Source: JAJDTT01 sp965116695
GTDB lineage: Bacteria; Acidobacteriota; UBA6911; RPQK01; JAJDTT01
Reading direction: 5' to 3'
NCBI GenBank assembly: GCA_965116695.1
Contig: OZ220706.1
Span: 124,001-188,000 of the forward strand
DNA length: 64,000 bases
The notes beneath the pieces are model-generated. The model was not told the origin of the DNA, did not search any database, and worked only from the letters and a program-made list of their open reading frames with translations. Both the position numbers and the translations under genes were made by a program. Shown here one piece after another: positions 27,984 to 36,302 of this stretch. Numbering within the stretch: position 1 is the stretch's first letter; the number at the start of each line of letters is the position of its first letter.

Positions 27984-29444
27984 ATGCTGGTCGTACCAGG
28001 TCATCGTGCTTTTCTATGTGACGGTCCGACGCGCCGGGAATTTCTGCGGGTCGGCTCCATCGGCCTTTTCGGTCTCGGCCTCCCCAATTTTCTCTCCTGG
28101 CAGGCCGCCCAAGCCGCCGCCACGCCGTCGGTTGGCGGCGACCTGGTGGCCACCAAGGGCTTCGGTTCCGCCAAGAGCGTGATCCTCCTCTTTCTCCAAG
28201 GGGGCCCCAGCCACATCGATATCTGGGACCCCAAGCCGGACGCCCCGGCCAACATCCGCGGCGAGTTCAAGCCCATCAAGAGCAAGGTCCCCGGAATCTG
28301 GCTCAGCGAAACCATGCCCAAGCTGGCCCAGCAGGTGGACAAGTGCACCCTGATCCGCTCCATGAGCTACACCCCCAAGGGGCTGTTCAACCACACGGCG
28401 GCCATCTACCAGATGCTGACGGGATATCCTCCCGACCGGGTTTCGCCTTCGGGACAGTTGGAGCCCCCGTCGCCGGCAGATTTTCCGACCGCGGGATCCC
28501 ACATCTCCAAGATGCTTCCCCTGGATGAACCGGTGCTGCCCTTCGTGGAGATGCCGCGTCCGCTGCAGGAATCCAACGTCGTGGGGAAGGGAGGAGCCGC
28601 CGGGTTCCTGGGCAAGGCCTATGATCCCTACCGGCTCTACCAGGATCCCAACAAGCCGATCCGCCTGGACGACCTGTCCCTGCGCCAGGAGGTCCCGCCC
28701 CAGCGATTGAAGGATCGCTTCACCCTGTTGAAGGGGATCAACAAGTCCATGCCCGACCTGGAGAAGGCCGTGGGCCAGTACGCCCTCGACGAATACTACG
28801 AGCGGGCCTACGACCTGGTCCTCTCGGGCAAGGCCCGGGGCGCCTTCGATCTGGAGCAGGAGCCGGTGGCCGTGCGGGAGCGCTACGGGCGGACCACGTT
28901 CGGCCAGGGGGCTCTGATGGCCCGGCGGCTGGTGGAGGCCGGAACCCGCTTCGTTCAGCTCAACTGGCCTTCGGTGGCCAACGGGAACCCGGAGACCACG
29001 GCCTGGGACACCCACGCCGCCAACTTCGGCCCCCTGAAGAACCTGCATTGCCCGGTCCTGGACCAGGCGCTCTCGGCGCTCCTGGAGGATATGGACGACC
29101 GGGGACTGCTGGAGGAGACCCTGGTGGTGACGGTGGGAGAGTTCGGCCGGTCGCCACGCCTGGGTGTGAGCACCTCCGGGAACACCAATGCTCCCGACGG
29201 CCGCGACCACTGGCCCTACTGCTATACGGCGCTGGTGGCGGGGGCGGGCATCGCTCGCGGGGCCCTCTACGGCGAGTCGGACGAGACCGGATCCTCTCCC
29301 AAGGAGAAGCCGGTCCATCCCAACGACCTGCTGGCATCCGTCTACTTCAGCCTCGGCATCGATCCGCACATGGAGGTTCTCAACCACCTGGATCAGCCTC
29401 GCGAGCTGGTCAAGGGGAATCCTCTACCGGATCTGTGGGGGTAG
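27984..29444 (+). CDS. DUF1501 protein, Tat-exported
   Basis: The 486-aa protein has a twin-arginine signal (TRREFLRVGSIGLFG) and starts at ATG 27984 behind GGAGGT. DUF1501 belongs to the alkaline-phosphatase/sulfatase-like fold; GGPSHIDIWDPKP near residue 75, and WDTHAANFGPLKN and VVTVGEFGRSPRLG further on, are standard for the family. No Cys/Ser sulfatase nucleophile motif is present. It is nearly always encoded next to DUF1549/DUF1553 proteins, as here, which implies a shared pathway or complex outside the cytoplasm. It ends the plus-strand cluster and is convergent with the BCCT gene. Confidence 0.93.
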   Translation: MLVVPGHRAFLCDGPTRREFLRVGSIGLFGLGLPNFLSWQAAQAAATPSVGGDLVATKGFGSAKSVILLFLQGGPSHIDIWDPKPDAPANIRGEFKPIKSKVPGIWLSETMPKLAQQVDKCTLIRSMSYTPKGLFNHTAAIYQMLTGYPPDRVSPSGQLEPPSPADFPTAGSHISKMLPLDEPVLPFVEMPRPLQESNVVGKGGAAGFLGKAYDPYRLYQDPNKPIRLDDLSLRQEVPPQRLKDRFTLLKGINKSMPDLEKAVGQYALDEYYERAYDLVLSGKARGAFDLEQEPVAVRERYGRTTFGQGALMARRLVEAGTRFVQLNWPSVANGNPETTAWDTHAANFGPLKNLHCPVLDQALSALLEDMDDRGLLEETLVVTVGEFGRSPRLGVSTSGNTNAPDGRDHWPYCYTALVAGAGIARGALYGESDETGSSPKEKPVHPNDLLASVYFSLGIDPHMEVLNHLDQPRELVKGNPLPDLWG

Positions 29445-29530
29445 TTCCACCGGAACCGACCGGGCGAGAGCAAATCTGACGCCGGACCACCCGCGGCGGA
29501 TCGTGCCGCGGAGGTTCGCCGATCCGCCGA
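29445..29530. other. Convergent intergenic region with a 7-bp hairpin
   Basis: Positions 29491-29511 form a CCGCGGC/GCCGCGG stem with a 7-nt loop between the convergent DUF1501 and BCCT genes. There is no T-run, so terminator function is uncertain. The rest shows nothing recognisable up to the M20 relic at 29531. Confidence 0.4.
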
Positions 29531-29600
29531 GTCTGCACCACTCCGGGATGGTCAGTGCGTAGATCGTGAGACCATCCTCGATCTGATCGGGTTCCGGGTC
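29531..29600 (-). pseudogene. Relic of the 3' end of an M20 peptidase gene
   Basis: About 70 bp aligns with the 3' coding end of the intact M20 gene (31187-31256) at roughly 58 of 70 bases without gaps. In one minus-strand frame it reads DQIEDGLTIYALTIPEWC, against DQIVEGLTIYALTILDWC in the intact protein. It begins at the BCCT stop codon, which actually lies within the repeated segment, and the rest of the gene is absent. The BCCT gene is thus bracketed by two copies of the peptidase 3' end, as expected after Campbell-type integration, or after a tandem duplication followed by deletion. Confidence 0.85.
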
Positions 29601-31155
29601 AACGGACCCTGCCCACCGTGCTCGCGCGCAGGCCCTTCCAGGTGCTGTAGCACATGGCCACCAGCACCAGCGCGAACGGGAGCGCGGTGGCGAGCGTCGC
29701 CGCCTGCGCGGCCACAAGGCCGCCGCCGAGCAGCAGCGTGATGGCGGTCAGCCCCTCGAAGACGCACCAGAACACGCGCTGGACAACCGGCGCATCCGTT
29801 TTGCCGCCCGCGGTGATGGTGTCGATGACCAGTGATCCGGAGTCGGAGGAGGTGACGAAGAACACTGCCACCAGCAAGAGACCGGTGAACGACGTGACGG
29901 TCGCGAGTGGCAGCGTCTCCAGCAACGCGAACAGCGCCATCTCCGGCTGCTGCGTCTGCACCGCCGCGATCACGCCGGGACGGCCGCCGTCGACATACTG
30001 CGACAGCGCGGTCCCGCCGAAGGCATTCATCCAGATCGTAGCCGTCAGCGTCGGGATGACCAGCATGCAGGCGATCAGTTCGCGCACCGTCCGGCCGCGC
30101 GAGACCCGGGCGATGAACAGGCCGACGAAGGGGGACCACGAGAGCCACCAGGCCCAGTAGAAGGTCGTCCAGCCGTGCATGAAGTCGAGATCCTCGCGGC
30201 CCGCCCAGTTGCTGAGCGGACCGATCGACGCGAGATACTGGCCGAGGCTGGCGACGGCACCGGTGGCGATGGCGCGGGTCGGCCCGACCGACAGCACGAA
30301 CGCCAGCAGCAACAGGGCGAGTAGCAGGTTGGCCTGGCTCAGCCGCTTGACCCCCTTGTCCATTCCGCTGATCACCGACGCCAGCGCAATACCGGTGATA
30401 CCGGCGATCATCAGCACCTGGGTGGTTTCGGTCGCCGGCGTGCCCCACAGGCGGGCCACCCCCGCCGCCAACTGCTCGGCGCCCAGGCCGAGCGACGTGG
30501 CCAGCCCGAAGAGCGTGGCGAAGACGGAAAGGGTGTCGAGGGCGTGGCCGAACCGCCCCCACACAGCCTCCCCCATGAGCGGATGGAACGCCGACCGCAG
30601 CGCCAGCGGCAGGCCGAGGTTGTAGCACGCGAAAGCGATCGCCACCGCCACCACCGCGTACATGGACCACCCGTGGATACCCCAGTGGTAGATGGCGCTG
30701 GCCATGCCGAGGCGAGTCGCCGCCGCCGTGTCGGACGCATCGAGGCCGAGCGGCGGTTGCAGGAAATGCTCCACCGGCTCCGCCACCCCGAAGAACATCA
30801 GTCCGATGCCCGTCCCGGCGGCGAACAGCATGGCGAACCAGGCCGGCCGGGAGTAGTCCGGCCGGGCATCCGGACCGCCCAGGCGCACACGGCCAGGCGG
30901 CGTCACCACCAATAGCAGGCAGAAGAGCACGAAGAGGTTGCTCGTGCCCATCAACAACCAGTCGAAGGTCGACGTGAGCCAAGCACGCAGCGCCTCGAAG
31001 GCGAACGCGGCCTCGGCCTGAAACGCCAGCACCCCGGCGACGAATGCGATGACGGTGAGGCTGGAGACGGCGAAGACCGGATTATGGATGTCGAGGCCGA
31101 GGAACCGGACGTTGTCCTGCCCCGGCTTGTAGTCGATCTCCGAGATCTCAGCCAT
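29599..31155 (-). CDS. BCCT family betaine/carnitine/choline-type transporter
   Basis: The 518-aa protein has about 12 hydrophobic segments and the family signature around GWTTFYWAWWLSWSPFVG, with the Trp-rich substrate site, followed by FIARVSRGRTVRE. An N-terminal soluble stretch (MAEISEIDYKPGQDN) precedes the first helix. ATG 31155 is used; the frame is open to 31320 but overlaps the peptidase gene. BCCT proteins import quaternary-ammonium or related zwitterions by Na+ or H+ symport; the substrate is not readable. Short terminal tails suggest transport for nutrition rather than osmotic regulation. It lies 20 bp after the M20 gene, hence is co-transcribed, and is flanked by a duplicated peptidase 3' end, suggesting it was inserted as a unit. 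Confidence 0.92.
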   Translation of the reverse strand: MAEISEIDYKPGQDNVRFLGLDIHNPVFAVSSLTVIAFVAGVLAFQAEAAFAFEALRAWLTSTFDWLLMGTSNLFVLFCLLLVVTPPGRVRLGGPDARPDYSRPAWFAMLFAAGTGIGLMFFGVAEPVEHFLQPPLGLDASDTAAATRLGMASAIYHWGIHGWSMYAVVAVAIAFACYNLGLPLALRSAFHPLMGEAVWGRFGHALDTLSVFATLFGLATSLGLGAEQLAAGVARLWGTPATETTQVLMIAGITGIALASVISGMDKGVKRLSQANLLLALLLLAFVLSVGPTRAIATGAVASLGQYLASIGPLSNWAGREDLDFMHGWTTFYWAWWLSWSPFVGLFIARVSRGRTVRELIACMLVIPTLTATIWMNAFGGTALSQYVDGGRPGVIAAVQTQQPEMALFALLETLPLATVTSFTGLLLVAVFFVTSSDSGSLVIDTITAGGKTDAPVVQRVFWCVFEGLTAITLLLGGGLVAAQAATLATALPFALVLVAMCYSTWKGLRASTVGRVR

Positions 31156-31175
31156 GGGACTCTTGACGCAAAACT

Positions 31176-32543
31176 CTACGTGTCGAATCCGCACCAATCC
31201 AGGATGGTCAGCGCGTAGATCGTGAGTCCTTCCACGATCTGATCCAGTTCCAGGTACTCGTCGTAGCAGTGCGCCCGCCGGTAGTCGCCCGGCCCCATGA
31301 GCAGCGAGGGCACGCCGCATTCCTGGTAGAAACGCGCGTCGCTCACCGGTTGCCAGGTCATATAGCGGGGCTCCTGCCCCAGCACCGTTTCATAGGCGCG
31401 CCCCGCGGCGGTGACCAGCGGATGGTCCTGCTCGATTCGGAACGGCGGCCAGTCCAGGCGCCACTGCACGTCGGGCGGATGTTCCCGGAGCCACGGGTCC
31501 ATCCGGCAGACGGCCTGAATCCGGTCGTCGACCTCATTCCGGACCCGCTCGTAGCTGTCCTGCGGATCCCGCCAGACGGCCGCCCCCAGCTCGCAATGGT
31601 CCGCCACGAAGAAAGGAATCTCGATCCCCTTGGGGTGGCCGTGGATCCAGGCGGTGATGATGGACGGATAGCCCATGGGGGTGAGGCCCCGCGGGTCCAG
31701 CTTGCTGGCGGCCCACTCCTCATCCAGCTCCGCCAGGCCCCGGTAGATCTTCAGGGCCTTGCCGATGGCGTCCATGCCCACCTCCCCCCCTTCGTAGCCC
31801 ATCCGGTAGGTGCGGTAGCCCATGGCGGCGTGGACCGGTTTGCCGGTGACCTCGATGTGCAGCCACGACGCGCCGCCGGAAGCCAGGCAGATGCCGTGGC
31901 GGTGGGGCGGCGCCGAGGACTCGCACACCAGGCAGGCGTCGGTGACGGTGCGGGGATTGCGGGGCAGGAAGTAACCGGGACCGTGCGTCTTCCCGTCCAT
32001 GGTCTCCTCGCCCACCGTGGCGTGGAGCTGCAGTTCGCCGCGGAGGCGAAAACCGGCGCGTTGAATCACTTCCACGGCCTTGATCATGCAGGCCAGGGGA
32101 CCCTTGTCGTCGGTGGAGCCGCGGCCCCAGAGCTTGCCCCCTTCCAGGCGCGCGCTGAACGGGTCTCCCCAGCGCCACTCCTCGTGGGGGCCGGTGGGGA
32201 CGGTGTCGGTGTGGGCATTGAGCGCCAGGGACCGCCCCCCGCCGCTGCCGGGGAGAATTCCGATGAGGTTCGGCCGCAGCGGCTCCTTGGCCTCCATGAA
32301 GGTCTCTGCGCCCAACGAGGTGAAGACCGGCTCCAGGTGCTCGGCCACCTTCTTCTCGCCGCCCAGGGTCACGGGAGCGTCGTACAACTTGGTGTAGCCC
32401 CGCTCCTGGTAGATCTTGGCGTACGCATAGTTGGGACTCTCGCTGGGAATCCGAACCAGTTCCCGGATCAGTTGGACGGTCTCGCCGTAGAGTCCGTCGG
32501 CTGCGGCGGAGATTCGCTCGTGGACCGCTGGGTCGATGCTCAT
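31176..32543 (-). CDS. M20 family metallopeptidase (ArgE/DapE/CNDP-like)
   Basis: The 455-aa protein has the M20 zinc site: HTDTVP (first His), GRGSTDDKGP (bridging Asp), TVGEETMDG (catalytic Glu followed by Glu ligand), an acidic residue in LVCESSAPP, and a C-terminal His in RRAHCYDEYLELD. The middle (about 205-330) is the dimerisation/lid domain (HIEVTGKPVHAAMG). The family removes N-acyl groups or splits dipeptides using two zinc ions. ATG 32543 is preceded by GGAGCG. It is the second gene of a minus-strand operon after the N-acyl-D-amino-acid deacylase and before the BCCT transporter, which favours a role in N-acyl amino acid or dipeptide salvage in the cytoplasm. Confidence 0.9.
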   Translation of the reverse strand: MSIDPAVHERISAAADGLYGETVQLIRELVRIPSESPNYAYAKIYQERGYTKLYDAPVTLGGEKKVAEHLEPVFTSLGAETFMEAKEPLRPNLIGILPGSGGGRSLALNAHTDTVPTGPHEEWRWGDPFSARLEGGKLWGRGSTDDKGPLACMIKAVEVIQRAGFRLRGELQLHATVGEETMDGKTHGPGYFLPRNPRTVTDACLVCESSAPPHRHGICLASGGASWLHIEVTGKPVHAAMGYRTYRMGYEGGEVGMDAIGKALKIYRGLAELDEEWAASKLDPRGLTPMGYPSIITAWIHGHPKGIEIPFFVADHCELGAAVWRDPQDSYERVRNEVDDRIQAVCRMDPWLREHPPDVQWRLDWPPFRIEQDHPLVTAAGRAYETVLGQEPRYMTWQPVSDARFYQECGVPSLLMGPGDYRRAHCYDEYLELDQIVEGLTIYALTILDWCGFDT

Positions 32544-32564
32544 TTCGCGCTCCTGGCAGGAGGA

Positions 32565-34124
32565 CTACTGGTGAAATCTCAGGGCCCGGCCCGGCAGCGG
32601 GGCTTCCGGATCCTCCACCGGCTGGGACTGCCGGAGGACGGGAACGCCGTTGACCACCACGTGATCGATTCCCTGCGGGAGCTGGTGGGGGTCCGTGTAC
32701 CTGGCCCGGTCCCGGACCGTGTCCGGATCGAAAACCACCAGATCCGCGAAGTTCCCCTCCTTCAGGACCCCCCGGTCCCGCAGCCCGAAACGGTGGGACG
32801 GGTAGCCGCTCAGCTTGTGGACCGCCTCTTCCAGGGAGAAGAGGTTCCGGTCGCGGACACAGGGGCCCAATAGGCGAGGGGCCGACCCGTAGTGCCGGGG
32901 ATGGATGAGGCCCCCCTCCTGGTAGATGCCGTCGCTGCCCATCATGTAGTGGCTGTGGTTCAGGAAGGGCTCCACCATGGAGTCGTCCCCCCGGTGGAAC
33001 ACCAGCAGGATCGACAGGTTCTCCTCGATCAGCAGGTCGGCAATGGCGTCGGCCGCCGGGACACCGCGCCGGGCGATGTATTCGCCCATGGTCAATCCTT
33101 GGAGATGGTGGTTCCCCTTGCTGGAGGTCCAGGCGATCACGGCGTTCTCCAAAGGGGGGACATCCAATACCGCCGCCAATCGATCCCGGAACCTGCGGGT
33201 CCGGAGCTGATCCAGAGCCGCCAGCGGCCCTTGGTCCCAGATCCCGTAGGGCATGAGGAAATTGAGCATGGTGGACCCGGGCAGGTAGGGGTAGACGTCA
33301 AATGAGAAATCCACCTCCTGAGTGGCCACTCGATCGACGTAGTCCAGGACCCTTTCAGCCGTGGGTTCGTCGATGGCCTTGAGGTGGGAGATGTGGACCG
33401 GGACCCCGGCTCTCCGTCCGATCTCCACGGCCTCCTCGAGGGCAGCCATGATTCCCATCTTGTAGCGCATGTGGGTCGCATACAGGCCCTGGGGAGCCAT
33501 GACATTGCAGGCCCGGACCAGTTCGTCGGTGGAGGCGTGGCACTGGGCGATGTAGTCCAGCCCCGTGGAGATGCCCACGGCTCCAGCCTCCATTCCCTTC
33601 TCGATCTCCCTCAGTATCAGAGCCATCTGGACATCGTCCGGCGCCTGCCGCCCGAAGCCGCAGGCCAGCGCCCGGACGTTGGCGTAAGGGATGTGAGGGA
33701 TGCTGTTCTGCACGGTCCGGCCATCCAGCAGCGCCATGTATTCGGCGAGGCTCTCCCAGCCCTCGTACTCCTCCAGCCTGAGTCCATTGAGCGACCGCAG
33801 GTAGTAGATCCAGGCGTGGACCGTGTGCCGGTCCACGGGAGCATAGGAGATTCCGTCGGCCATGATCACCTCGGTGGTGAATCCCTGGGCCGTCTTGGAC
33901 ACGAAGTTGGGGTTCGAGAGCAGCCACGAATCGGAGTGATTGTGGACGTCCACGAAGCCCGGGGCGACGATCCGCCCCCCGGCGTCGATCCGGTCCCGGG
34001 CCTTCTTTCCGGTCAGGTCTCCGATCTGTTGAATCCGGTCCCCGTTAACGCCCAGATCCGCCTTGAAGCGAGACTTGCCGGTGCCGTCGATGAGAATTCC
34101 GCCCTGAACGATGAGATCCAGCAT
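32565..34124 (-). CDS. N-acyl-D-amino-acid deacylase/D-aminoacylase family amidohydrolase
   Basis: The 519-aa protein is of usual family length. It opens MLDLIVQGGILIDGTGKSRF, a classic amidohydrolase beta-sandwich start, with the metal motif DVHNHSD (HxH) at about residues 65-71. HISHLKAID carries another metal histidine. The C-terminal FGLRDRGVLKEGNFADLVVFDPDTV returns to the sandwich domain. The family hydrolyses N-acyl-D-amino acids, though D-hydantoinase-like substrates are possible. ATG 34124 is chosen because the upstream frame lacks family similarity; the ribosome site is weak. It is the first gene of the minus-strand operon with the M20 peptidase (21 bp gap) and BCCT transporter. Confidence 0.9.
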   Translation of the reverse strand: MLDLIVQGGILIDGTGKSRFKADLGVNGDRIQQIGDLTGKKARDRIDAGGRIVAPGFVDVHNHSDSWLLSNPNFVSKTAQGFTTEVIMADGISYAPVDRHTVHAWIYYLRSLNGLRLEEYEGWESLAEYMALLDGRTVQNSIPHIPYANVRALACGFGRQAPDDVQMALILREIEKGMEAGAVGISTGLDYIAQCHASTDELVRACNVMAPQGLYATHMRYKMGIMAALEEAVEIGRRAGVPVHISHLKAIDEPTAERVLDYVDRVATQEVDFSFDVYPYLPGSTMLNFLMPYGIWDQGPLAALDQLRTRRFRDRLAAVLDVPPLENAVIAWTSSKGNHHLQGLTMGEYIARRGVPAADAIADLLIEENLSILLVFHRGDDSMVEPFLNHSHYMMGSDGIYQEGGLIHPRHYGSAPRLLGPCVRDRNLFSLEEAVHKLSGYPSHRFGLRDRGVLKEGNFADLVVFDPDTVRDRARYTDPHQLPQGIDHVVVNGVPVLRQSQPVEDPEAPLPGRALRFHQ

Positions 34125-34148
34125 GGCGCCAGATTCTAACACCCTGAC

Positions 34149-34200
34149 GTAGGGGCACGCCTTGTGCGTGCCCTCTTTAGCCTTGTGCGTGCCCTCTTTG
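34149..34200. repeat. REP-like palindrome with duplicated right arm
   Basis: A GTAG foot at 34150-34153 leads into an 8-bp perfect stem GGGCACGC/GCGTGCCC with loop CTTGT (34153-34173). The 20-bp segment GCCTTGTGCGTGCCCTCTTT occurs at 34159-34178 and again at 34180-34199. It sits between divergent genes (starts 34124 and 34224), so it cannot terminate either of them. Confidence 0.75.
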
Positions 34201-34223
34201 ACTTTGCTTGCGGGAGGACGGGG

Positions 34224-34796
34224 ATGCCGAAGAATTTGGTAGTATCTGGAACCCTCATGGCGCCCCGGGACCTCGATCCTCTGGCTGAAGCGTATTCCCG
34301 GCGGGGACTCCGAATGCCCGCCATCGAGCGGGTCGAGGGATCGGTGATTTCTCAGCCGTTCCGGGACCTGCTGGTCCACGATCGGGACATGACTCCCACC
34401 TTGGAAGCGTTCCACGGGGAGCCGATCCACCTCCGCGTGATGAGCCGCGGCGCCTCTTCCGGAATCCTCTTCCGGGAAGTCGTCCTGGTCACCACGGAGA
34501 GCGCCAAGCCCGTGGAATTCGGCGCGATCCGGATCCGGCTCGACCGGTTTGGGAACTCGGCCCGGGAACTGATCCTGGAAGGCCTGATCCCGCTGGGAAC
34601 CATCTTGAAGCGGCAGGAGATCCCCCACCGGAGCGATCCCCAGCGCTACTTCCGGGTCGAACCGGACCAGGACGTCGCGCGGGCGTTGGAAATGGCCGGG
34701 CGCGAGCCGCTGTACGGGCGGCACAATCTGATATCCGGTCCGGAAGGCCGGGTCCTGGCCGAGATGATGGAGATTCTTCCTCCCCGGTTCCGGTAG
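34224..34796 (+). CDS. UbiC/chorismate-lyase-fold-like protein (tentative)
   Basis: The 190-aa protein starts at ATG 34224 with GGGAGG 7 nt upstream. The pattern FREVVLVTTESAKPVEFGAIRIRLDRF, then ILEGLIPLGTIL and a late GREPLYGRHNLI...EILPP, resembles the chorismate pyruvate-lyase/UTRA fold: a basic residue in the first strand, a substrate-side loop, and a conserved PLG turn before the final strands. Members either cleave chorismate to 4-hydroxybenzoate or act as small-molecule sensors. No ubiquinone gene is nearby and no DNA-binding domain is fused, so the role is open. It is a single gene, convergent with the sulfatase. Confidence 0.6.
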   Translation: MPKNLVVSGTLMAPRDLDPLAEAYSRRGLRMPAIERVEGSVISQPFRDLLVHDRDMTPTLEAFHGEPIHLRVMSRGASSGILFREVVLVTTESAKPVEFGAIRIRLDRFGNSARELILEGLIPLGTILKRQEIPHRSDPQRYFRVEPDQDVARALEMAGREPLYGRHNLISGPEGRVLAEMMEILPPRFR

Positions 34797-34854
34797 CGGC
34801 CCGGTGCCGGACGTTGGTCTCCACCAGGTCCCAATCTGCACGGCCGCGCCAAGA

Positions 34855-36174
34855 TCAATCGCCGGTGACGCCGGACGGGGGGTGTTCGAAAAGGGTGTCC
34901 AAGGCGTTCTGCAGACGTCCGCGGACGTCAGGCTCCTGGTCCGAGCCAACGGCCTGGGTCTCGTCGGGATCGGCCGTCATGTGAAAGAAGCGGCCGTCCC
35001 GGTACAGCTTCCAGTCCCGGGTCCGGACCCAACTGCGGCCCCGATGCTCCGCGAAGACCCAGTCCCGTCCCCCGCCCGGTTCGCCTCTCAGCACCGGTGC
35101 GAAGCTGGTCCCGTCCAGGGTCTCCCCCGGCGGGACCTCGGCGCTCCCCAACTCCGCCAGCGTGGGCAGCAGGTCGCTGAAATCCATCATGGCAGCGGTC
35201 GATTCCCCCTGCGGCAGGGTTCCCTTCCAGTTGGCGATGGTGGGAACCCGGGTGCCGGCGTCGGTGAGGTCTCCCTTGCCTCCCGGGATGATCCGCTCCC
35301 CCATCCGGCTCGACACCGGCTCCCGGATGAGCTTTCCGTTCCGGGCCGTGATGATGGATCGTTTGGGCGTTCCGTTGTCGGTGGTGAAGAAGATGAGGGT
35401 CTTCTCTCTCAATCCCAGGCGGTCCAGGGCGTCCACCAGGCGGCCGACCCGCTGGTCCATGGCCTCCACCATCTCCCGATAGCTGTCATATCGACCGCGA
35501 GGGCCGAAGGGGACCGGATGCTCCAGGTCGTCGGTGACGTCGTGACAGAGCGCCATGGAATAGAACGCGAAAAAGGGCCCCGGCCGGTGACGTTCCATGA
35601 AGTCCGTCAGAAACCGGACATAGACGTCGGGACCGTACTCTTCCCGGACGTCGGATCGAATCCGGCCGTTCTGCCAGATCAGAGGTTCGTAGTACCGGGG
35701 TCCTTCGTGCCACCCGAAGAGGCAATACTGGTCGAAACCCAACCGAAACGGATGTTCGGGATCTTCCCGGAGGAGTGCGAGCTGCCACTTGCCGGCGATG
35801 GCTGTAGCGTATCCGGCTCGCTTCAGAACCTGGGGCAGGGTTCGTTCCTCCCACCGGTCGGGGAAGGTTCCCCAGACCGGGTGACCCAGCCGGAAAGGGT
35901 AGCGCCCGGTCATGAGACAGACCCGGGAGGGGTGGCAGACGGGCATGCTGTAAGCGTGCTCGAAGCGCAGCCCGGTTCGAGCCAACCGGTCCAGGTGGGG
36001 AGTGGGATACGAGGTCCCACCGTAGCTGCCCAACACCTCGCGGCCCACGTCGTCGGCCAGGATCAAGAGGATGTTGGGTTGCTCGGGTTCCGAAGGGCCC
36101 TCCCGGACCTGCCGGCACGAAGCACTCGCCGCCAGCAGGAGGACGGCCATCAGGGTCGGACCATGAATTTTCAA
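34855..36174 (-). CDS. Cys-type sulfatase, predicted lipoprotein
   Basis: The 439-aa protein has the formylglycine site C80 in CHPSR (consensus C-x-P-x-R), followed by LMTGRYPF. Metal-site Asp residues are ADD at 40-42, with FFTTDNG later. KW in AIAGKWQL matches the conserved active-site Lys region. Maturation needs a formylglycine-generating enzyme, not seen in this window. Start TTG 36174 (MKIHGPTLMAVLLL...ASC) gives a lipoprotein signal with a Cys at residue 20. ATG 36150 would start inside it, and the frame is open to 36360. Sulfatases release sulfate from sulfated glycans or steroids outside the cytoplasm. It is divergent from pyruvate kinase. Confidence 0.9.
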   Translation of the reverse strand: MKIHGPTLMAVLLLAASASCRQVREGPSEPEQPNILLILADDVGREVLGSYGGTSYPTPHLDRLARTGLRFEHAYSMPVCHPSRVCLMTGRYPFRLGHPVWGTFPDRWEERTLPQVLKRAGYATAIAGKWQLALLREDPEHPFRLGFDQYCLFGWHEGPRYYEPLIWQNGRIRSDVREEYGPDVYVRFLTDFMERHRPGPFFAFYSMALCHDVTDDLEHPVPFGPRGRYDSYREMVEAMDQRVGRLVDALDRLGLREKTLIFFTTDNGTPKRSIITARNGKLIREPVSSRMGERIIPGGKGDLTDAGTRVPTIANWKGTLPQGESTAAMMDFSDLLPTLAELGSAEVPPGETLDGTSFAPVLRGEPGGGRDWVFAEHRGRSWVRTRDWKLYRDGRFFHMTADPDETQAVGSDQEPDVRGRLQNALDTLFEHPPSGVTGD

Positions 36175-36302
36175 TGAATCGTGAGGATAATGGAAAAATT
36201 CCGTGGAGTCCAAGGTCCGGGAGGGGCGTGGATCTGGCCTTGTTTCAGCCGGACGTAGTAAGCTGAACGGCACTGGGCGCCCGAAGGCGGCCCAAGTCCC
36301 AA

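Noticed and set aside
34153..34173. Hairpin as transcription terminator
   Set aside because: It lies between divergent gene starts (34124 minus, 34224 plus), so neither gene ends there; a REP-like element is preferred.
32565..34949. Extended 794-codon version of the D-aminoacylase
   Set aside because: The added 275 residues run through the palindromic repeats and over the opposite UbiC-like gene. The amidohydrolase fold begins at MLDLIVQGG (34124).
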